From contig CALVBI010000001.1 in the NCBI GenBank assembly GCA_944325735.1, forward strand, positions 62,001 to 126,000: a stretch of DNA of 64,000 nucleotides, read 5' to 3'. Under the pieces are notes generated by a model. The model was not told the DNA's origin, searched no databases, and worked only from the letters and a program-made list of their open reading frames with translations. This DNA is from Candidatus Gastranaerophilales bacterium (GTDB lineage: Bacteria; Cyanobacteriota; Vampirovibrionia; Gastranaerophilales; Gastranaerophilaceae). Shown here piece after piece: positions 62,314-64,000 of the stretch (the stretch's first letter is position 1; the number at the start of each line of letters is the position of its first letter). A program made the translations under genes and the position numbers.

Positions 62314-62830
62314 ATTCTTGAAAATACCTTTCCATAATCCGTTGAATAACATTATTTATTTTTTTAGCACCATTTTTTGCATTCTCAGGCATATGAAATT
62401 CTGTAGATGTTAAATCATCTATTTCTTTATCTATAAAAAGAGATTTATTAAAATAATCAGAATTCAAATACTTATCATCACACACAAATTTTGAATCTTT
62501 TTTATTGAATATTTTTCTAGTAATTCTTGCAAGTTCAGTAAACATAGGTAATGTTTCATCATTTACTTCAAGAAGATTATTATTTACCGCAATAGCAGCT
62601 TCATCAGGCATTGAATATGTATTAACATTCAAAAAATTATCTTTGAGAGGATTTATATAATCTTTTTTATCCAAATTACTTCTTTTCATTGCTCGTTGAA
62701 ATCTGTGTAAATCTTTACCGGTGAGTTCAGCGTTTAACCAACTTTCTTCAGTAAAAAAATCCTCACAACTTTTAAATCTTTCAGCGAAATGACTCACATT
62801 TTTTATACCAGTAAAAGAAATTTTATCCAT
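62312..62830 (-). CDS. Hypothetical protein with FTG start, 172 aa
   Basis: Not recognised. Starts MDKISFTGIKNVSHFAERF. Helical, with NNNLLEVNDETLPMFTELARITRKIF in the middle and NVIQRIMERYFQE at the end. It matches the adjacent gene over its whole length in pattern (LLEVNDETLPMF versus LLDVNDDNLPMF). No signal peptide or TM segment. A GGAG lies 10 bases before the ATG inside the end of the upstream gene. Confidence 0.72.
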   Translation of the reverse strand: MDKISFTGIKNVSHFAERFKSCEDFFTEESWLNAELTGKDLHRFQRAMKRSNLDKKDYINPLKDNFLNVNTYSMPDEAAIAVNNNLLEVNDETLPMFTELARITRKIFNKKDSKFVCDDKYLNSDYFNKSLFIDKEIDDLTSTEFHMPENAKNGAKKINNVIQRIMERYFQE

Positions 62831-62835
62831 TTTTA

Positions 62836-63396
62836 TTAAACTCCAAAATACATGTTCATTAAACCTTGTACAAAATCATTTACATACTGCGCAAAACTTT
62901 TAGAATTTGCAGGGGAAAAAACAGAATCTAATACTTCTTCTTTATTAAGAGTATTAGGTAAATTCTTCTTGAATGAAACCCCATAAATTAAAGTATTATC
63001 AGCCATATATTTTTTATAATCATTATTAACAATCATATTTTTATAATTCATTCCAACAATACGTTTAGACAATTTTGCAATGTATGAAAACATAGGTAAA
63101 TTATCATCATTCACATCGAGCAATTTACCATTAACATATAAAGCAGAATTCTTATTATTAAATTCATCCGAAATACATTCAATATTTAAAACATCAGGAG
63201 ATATTGAATTTTTAAATTCATCTGAATTATTTGAAATTCTCTTCAATACATTTTTAAAATTAGAAAAATCCTGCCCATTATAATCATCTTTCAATACCAT
63301 TGAAAGACTTCTTGATATTGTATTCTCTTTTCTTGAAAACCCTACACCTGCAATATTACTTATGCCAGTAAAATTTATATTACTTACTTTATCCAT
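62836..63396 (-). CDS. Hypothetical protein with FTG start, 186 aa, paralog of the next gene
   Basis: Not recognised. Starts MDKVSNINFTGISNIAGVGF, with GKLLDVNDDNLPMFSYIAKLSKRIV and the ending YVNDFVQGLMNMYFGV. It is a tandem paralog of the gene at 62312, 5 bases downstream. I chose ATG 63396; TTG 63402 is in frame just upstream. Divergent from tyrS. Confidence 0.72.
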   Translation of the reverse strand: MDKVSNINFTGISNIAGVGFSRKENTISRSLSMVLKDDYNGQDFSNFKNVLKRISNNSDEFKNSISPDVLNIECISDEFNNKNSALYVNGKLLDVNDDNLPMFSYIAKLSKRIVGMNYKNMIVNNDYKKYMADNTLIYGVSFKKNLPNTLNKEEVLDSVFSPANSKSFAQYVNDFVQGLMNMYFGV

Positions 63397-63477
63397 ATCC
63401 AAAGGAAAAACCGTAAAAATTTTTTTTTGCGTGTGATATAATTATTTTACAGAAATTAATAATAATTGGAGAAAAAA

Positions 63478-64000
63478 ATGGTTGAAATAAGAAAAGAATT
63501 TATTGAACAAGCAAAACATTTAACAAGAAATGCTGAAGTTTTACCTGGCGGAATTGAAGAATTAGCAATCAAATTACAACATTCACACGATACAAACACT
63601 CCTTTGAGAGTAAAATTAGGGATGGATCCTACAAGACCTGACCTACACCTTGGTCATACTGTTGTAATGAGAAAATTAAGAGAATTCCAAAGTCTTGGTC
63701 ATAAAATTGTTTTGATTGTAGGCGGAGCAACAGCAATGGTAGGAGATCCTTCAGGCAAATCCGAAACTCGTCCTGCTTTGACAAAAGAACAAGTTGAAGA
63801 AAACGCAAAATCTTATTTCGATCAAATGTCAAAAGTATTAGATGTAAGTGATGCTGAAGTTGTAAATAATGCTGATTGGCTTCATAAAATGAGTTTTACT
63901 GACTTGTTAAAATTATCAGCACAAGTAACAGTTGCTCAAATGATGACAAGAGATGACTTTGCAAAAAGATATGCAGATGGACGTCCAATTTCAATCCACG
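63478..64000 (+). CDS. tyrS: Tyrosyl-tRNA synthetase, C-terminus cut by window edge
   Basis: Class I synthetase charging tRNA-Tyr. 174 codons are visible before the right edge. Motifs: LRVKLGMDPTRPDLHLGHTVVMRKLREFQSLGHKI (HIGH-type PDLHLGH) and LIVGGATAMVGDPSGKSETR; the KMSKS loop lies beyond the edge. The absence of the N-terminal Cys-rich start and the RVKLGMDPT wording point to the TyrRZ-type enzyme. TATAAT at 63437-63442 and TTGGAG as ribosome site. Confidence 0.95.
   Translation, partial: MVEIRKEFIEQAKHLTRNAEVLPGGIEELAIKLQHSHDTNTPLRVKLGMDPTRPDLHLGHTVVMRKLREFQSLGHKIVLIVGGATAMVGDPSGKSETRPALTKEQVEENAKSYFDQMSKVLDVSDAEVVNNADWLHKMSFTDLLKLSAQVTVAQMMTRDDFAKRYADGRPISIH

Overview
The window is AT-rich, densely packed chromosomal DNA from a double-membrane (LPS-type) bacterium. 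Outer-membrane biology is shown by LptB and an LptF/G permease, a MFP-RND-TolC efflux operon, and a TonB-ExbB-ExbD set. Three pilin-like proteins carry the N-terminus FTLAEVLITLGII, the large protein at 40684 begins with a region like the cyanobacterial DUF1822 family, and there is a FliO-P-Q-R cluster. Together these suggest a gut-type Vampirovibrionia / Gastranaerophilales (formerly Melainabacteria, a non-photosynthetic sister group of Cyanobacteria). This assignment is inferred from protein style, not from a marker-gene tree. I saw no rRNA, tRNA, insertion sequence, integrase or CRISPR array.

Layout. 1-4130: fusA (cut by the left edge), uppS, rdgB, a pilin-like gene and a divergent HTH regulator. 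4160-9990: a three-gene RND efflux operon behind a near-consensus promoter. 10090-14540: a small unknown protein, trpS, a 346-base gap with strong RNA-like hairpins, then lptB-lptF/G-NAGPA-type glycosidase. 14550-18580 (minus): speB, then ligA, a small membrane protein and a SIMPL-domain lipoprotein. 18630-22350: a secreted unknown, the relic of an HTH gene, a two-repeat RWYD protein, fixC-fixX, rsmD and HU. 22540-25100 (minus): a SpoIID-domain protein, an unknown, and a pilin-like gene broken by a G10 tract. 25180-29640: two secreted unknowns, then tonB-exbB-exbD-exbD. 29840-33530: ftsH followed by an orphan pair of corrinoid iron-sulfur protein (CFeSP) subunits. 33510-34420: a small HTH gene divergent from a small unknown, and an FNG-start protein. 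34410-38440 (minus): a double-SpoA protein, FliO, FliP, an extended FliQ, a pilus-N-domain protein and FliR. 38570-40440: hemW and a repeat-tailed membrane protein. 40680-47650: an unusual three-gene unit of a DUF1822/TonB-like transmembrane protein, a sigma-like factor and a zinc-ribbon/ATPase/TPR protein. 47720-49530: the GGGtGRT protein and its NifU/IscU-like partner. 49590-55670 (minus): GAF-HD-GYP, TPR, two response regulators, a pentapeptide-repeat protein, and a second pilin-like gene with a G10 tract. 55750-64000: GT2 glycosyltransferase, a catalytically degenerate M48-like protein, two zinc-ribbon paralogs, pgm, pheA, acpS, a lone tail-fibre/assembly pair, two FTG-start paralogs and tyrS (cut by the right edge).

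Themes. (1) Two pilin-like genes each carry a run of exactly ten G between their likely start codon and the pilin signal. In both, the 10-G state is out of frame and 8 or 11 G would restore the frame, as expected for slipped-strand phase variation. (2) Several genes have a -10 hexamer ending 6-7 bases before the start codon, implying leaderless mRNAs. (3) The 40684-47647 unit looks like a trans-envelope signalling system coupled to a sigma-like factor. (4) Four otherwise different proteins begin with a short (I/V)xFxG or NFxG motif, which may be a sorting or maturation tag.
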